In this document: positions 62,019 through 64,000 of the stretch, one piece after another
Position numbering within the stretch: the first letter of the stretch is position 1
Layout: the number at the start of each line of letters is the position of its first letter
Source of the DNA: Filimonas effusa
Lineage (GTDB): Bacteria > Bacteroidota > Bacteroidia > Chitinophagales > Chitinophagaceae
DNA length: 64,000 nucleotides
Direction: 5' to 3'
Assembly: GCF_004118675.1 (NCBI RefSeq)
Contig: NZ_SDHZ01000002.1
Location: 1,488,001 to 1,552,000, forward strand
Position numbers and translations under genes: made by a program
The notes under the pieces: generated by a model
What the model was told of the DNA's origin: nothing
What the model saw: only the letters and a program-made list of their open reading frames with translations
Database searches by the model: none

Positions 62019-63185
62019 TTATACTTCTTCTGTTGAAGGGGTTACTGCTTTCAGCTGGTTGATCTCTTCCTGTAAAAGATCCAGGAATTCATCGACCTGC
62101 TTGCGGGCAATGGCCAGTGAAGGCAGTAAACGAATTACGTTTGGTTTTGCTTCGCCGGTAAATACCTGATGTTTGTATAACAGGTTTTTCTTCAGGTCTT
62201 TTAAGTCTTCGGGAACATCGAAGCCAATCATCAGCCCGCGGCCTCTTACGTTTTCGATTCCTTTTACGGCTTTCAGCCTGTTGAGCAAATACATACCACG
62301 CTGACGGGCCTGTTCGATAAGGTTATCTTTTTCCAGCACTTCCAGTACTGCAAGGGCTGCTGCGCAGGCTAACTGGTTGCCTCCGAAAGTTGTTCCCAGC
62401 ATGCCGTATTTAGGCTTGATGTGTGGTGCAATAAGGATACCGCCAATAGGGAATCCATTGCCCATGCCTTTTGCCATGGTATAGATATCGGCATTTACGC
62501 CTGCATAGTCGTGTGAGAAGAATTTGCCGCTTCTGCCGTAACCACACTGTACGGAATCGGCGATATACAATGCACCGTATTCATCGCAAAGGCTACGGAT
62601 CTTTTGCAGGAATGATTCAGCAGCTATGTTGATACCTCCTACGCCCTGGATACCTTCGATGATAACAGAAGATATTTCTCCGCCCTGTGCTTTGAAGCAG
62701 GCTTCGAGTGCTTTTTCATCGTTATAGGGTAGGAAGATAACATTATCGGTTTGGTTTACCGGCGCTACGATAGCGGGGTTATCGGTTGTTGCCACAGCCA
62801 GTGAGGTACGGCCGTGGAACGATTTGTTGAATGCGATGATCTTTTTTCTGCCATTTACAAAAGAAGCCAGTTTCAATGCATTCTCATTGGCTTCGGCTCC
62901 GGAGTTACAAAGGAAGAGCTGGTAATCTTCTTTGCCGCTCACTTTGCCGAGCTTTTCCGCCAGTTCTTTTTGGATGGGGAGGTGAACAGAGTTGGAATAG
63001 AAGGCAATTTTTTCCAACTGCTCTTCTATTCTTGCCACCCAAAGGGGGTGTGTATGTCCTATAGAGATCACTGCGTGACCACCATACATATCGAGATATT
63101 GAACGCCATCGGCATCCCAAACGTAGGATCCTTGTGCCTTTACAATAGTAATATCATTAACCGGGTAAACGTCGAATAGTTTCAT
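62019..63185 (-). CDS. argD: Acetyl/succinylornithine aminotransferase
   Basis: PLP aminotransferase class III, 388 residues, that makes N-acylornithine from the semialdehyde. Visible motifs are NSGAEANENALKLA (phosphate site), SFHGRTSLAVATT, the Asp in YIADSVQCGYGRSGKFF, the PLP Lys in YTMAKGMGNGFPIGG, and TTFGGNQLACAAALAV. It starts 46 bases after argC and ends 37 bases before the carbamoyltransferase gene. The substrate is assumed to be the N-acyl (probably succinyl) form used by its neighbours; a dual role in other pathways is possible. Confidence 0.95.
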   Translation of the reverse strand: MKLFDVYPVNDITIVKAQGSYVWDADGVQYLDMYGGHAVISIGHTHPLWVARIEEQLEKIAFYSNSVHLPIQKELAEKLGKVSGKEDYQLFLCNSGAEANENALKLASFVNGRKKIIAFNKSFHGRTSLAVATTDNPAIVAPVNQTDNVIFLPYNDEKALEACFKAQGGEISSVIIEGIQGVGGINIAAESFLQKIRSLCDEYGALYIADSVQCGYGRSGKFFSHDYAGVNADIYTMAKGMGNGFPIGGILIAPHIKPKYGMLGTTFGGNQLACAAALAVLEVLEKDNLIEQARQRGMYLLNRLKAVKGIENVRGRGLMIGFDVPEDLKDLKKNLLYKHQVFTGEAKPNVIRLLPSLAIARKQVDEFLDLLQEEINQLKAVTPSTEEV

Positions 63186-63230
63186 ACTTGCTGGTTCCCG
63201 AAAGGGAATTAATTGTTTAATAAAAGATCA

Positions 63231-64000
63231 TTAGAAGTAACCTGCTTTCAGTTTCAGTGCTGCAGACTCCTCCAAGCCAAATAAGAGGTTCATGTTTTGA
63301 ACCGCCTGGCCGCTTGCGCCTTTGAGCAGGTTATCGATAGCTGAGTGAACAACTATTTTATTCCCCTGCTTTTCTACATAGATCAATGCTTTATTGGTAT
63401 TCACGACTTGTTTAAGGTCGATCATCGTATCGCTGACGTGAGTAAAGGCTGCAGTAGCGTAGAAGTCTGCAAAAATTCGTCGGACCTCTTCGACAGGTAA
63501 ACCGCAGTCGAGGGTGGAGCTGATATAGATACCTCTTGTAAAGTCGCCGCGCCAGGGGACGAAGTGTACCCCTCTTTCTGAACCTGCGGCAGCAGGGAAA
63601 TCGTCCTGCAGCTGGTGGAGGCTCTGGTGGATCTCTTTAATATGCTGGTGTTGCAAGGCTTTATACGCCTGGATATTATTTGCTCTCCAGCTAAAATGTG
63701 AAGTACCGCTCAGGCTTTGGCCTGCGCCTGTAGAACCTGTGATGCCTGTAGTATAGATATCACCGAGCATACCTGCTTTAGCGAGCGGCAGCAAACCGAG
63801 CTGCAGCGCTGTAGCAAAGCATCCGGGGTTGGCGATGTTATGAGCGCTTTGAATGGCGGCTTTGTTCAGTTCGGGTAATCCGTATACGAAGGACCTGTTG
63901 CCGATCGAGGCTGTAGCTTTGAGACGAAAGTCCTGTGACAGATCAATGATCTTAATATGTTCCGCGATGTTGTTTGCTTCCAGGAATTTGCGGGCATCGC
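63231..64000 (-). CDS. argC: N-acyl-gamma-glutamyl-phosphate reductase, N-terminus beyond window
   Basis: Reduces N-acylglutamyl phosphate to the semialdehyde with NADPH. The frame is open from base 64000 down to the stop at 63231, about 256 codons; an internal TTG at 63794 is not the start. Motifs are IIDLSQDFRL, VYGLPELNKAAI, the catalytic Cys in IANPGCFATALQL, and TGSTGAGQSLSGTSHFSWRANN. The C-terminal dimer part ends in LLKGASGQAVQNMNLLFGLEESAAL. The N-terminal nucleotide-binding GxxGYxG region lies right of base 64000. It is the first visible gene of the arg unit. Confidence 0.95.
   Translation of the reverse strand, partial: DARKFLEANNIAEHIKIIDLSQDFRLKATASIGNRSFVYGLPELNKAAIQSAHNIANPGCFATALQLGLLPLAKAGMLGDIYTTGITGSTGAGQSLSGTSHFSWRANNIQAYKALQHQHIKEIHQSLHQLQDDFPAAAGSERGVHFVPWRGDFTRGIYISSTLDCGLPVEEVRRIFADFYATAAFTHVSDTMIDLKQVVNTNKALIYVEKQGNKIVVHSAIDNLLKGASGQAVQNMNLLFGLEESAALKLKAGYF

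Noticed and set aside
1-64000. tRNA, rRNA, CRISPR or insertion sequences
   Set aside because: No cloverleaf-like segment with a TTCGA-type loop, no regularly spaced repeats and no transposase-like protein was found in the gaps by reading; a covariance or repeat search could still find a small RNA.

Overview
The window reads as chromosomal DNA of a Bacteroidota species, most likely Chitinophagaceae or a close relative. Pointers are a hybrid two-component sensor with a Reg_prop/Y_Y_Y periplasmic part, GLPGLI and outer-membrane beta-barrel proteins, a DUF5606 protein, a LIC11966-type surface protein, paired M16 peptidases, arginine synthesis with a succinylornithine-type carbamoyltransferase, MqnC of the futalosine menaquinone route, weak Shine-Dalgarno sequences, and TAnnTTTG elements just upstream of several genes. 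No rRNA, tRNA, CRISPR array, transposase or phage module was seen. Two genes run off the ends: a hybrid sensor kinase on the left (its C-terminus is missing) and argC on the right (its N-terminus is missing).

Layout. 1-4.0 kb: hybrid sensor kinase and a small membrane protein. 4.0-4.8 kb: a 740-base stretch without a credible gene but with several inverted repeats and an orphan + strand terminator. 4.8-7.4 kb: msrB, adk and a lipase broken by a one-base frameshift. 7.4-8.7 kb: AT-rich remains of two 6-bladed beta-propeller genes. 8.9-11.8 kb: paaZ and an enoyl-CoA hydratase. 11.9-14.7 kb: beta-carbonic anhydrase, SulP transporter and a small exported protein. 14.75-16.2 kb: an OLD-like AAA ATPase coupled to a small TOPRIM-like partner that an in-frame amber codon splits. 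16.4-19.7 kb: fabG, a GH3-family enzyme and lptB. 19.9-31.7 kb: metF, a thioredoxin-fold protein, rlmD, two rhomboid proteases, two EEP-family hydrolases, cysS, a TerB-like protein, and a metal cluster (MerC-like, SCO1, Fur family) around a perfect dyad. 31.8-45.9 kb: mostly minus-strand housekeeping and envelope genes (M3 peptidase, DUF5606, NlpE-like, purU, polA, glk, LIC11966-like, S41 protease, holin-like, M16 pair). 46-57.6 kb: aspartyl protease, mqnC, a two-component system facing a GLPGLI protein and a TonB-type outer-membrane protein, an iron-permease-like protein and a second S41 peptidase. 57.6-64 kb: the arginine operon argC-argD-argF'-argB-argE-argH.

Working units. The arginine genes lie head to tail with overlaps or short gaps and cover glutamyl-phosphate reduction through argininosuccinate cleavage. 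Residue 90 of the carbamoyltransferase fits N-succinylated rather than free ornithine. SulP plus carbonic anhydrase form a plausible bicarbonate uptake and interconversion pair. The Fur-family gene, SCO1 and MerC-like genes surround one operator-like dyad and suggest a metal-controlled divergent unit. The two-component genes are divergent from a GLPGLI gene, with a 10-bp-period direct repeat between them. The most unusual candidate is the ATPase/TOPRIM-like pair at 14753-16205, which looks like a compact split-OLD or PARIS-like defence module whose second gene is apparently inactivated. Family assignments come from reading translated sequence and motifs only; no database search was run.
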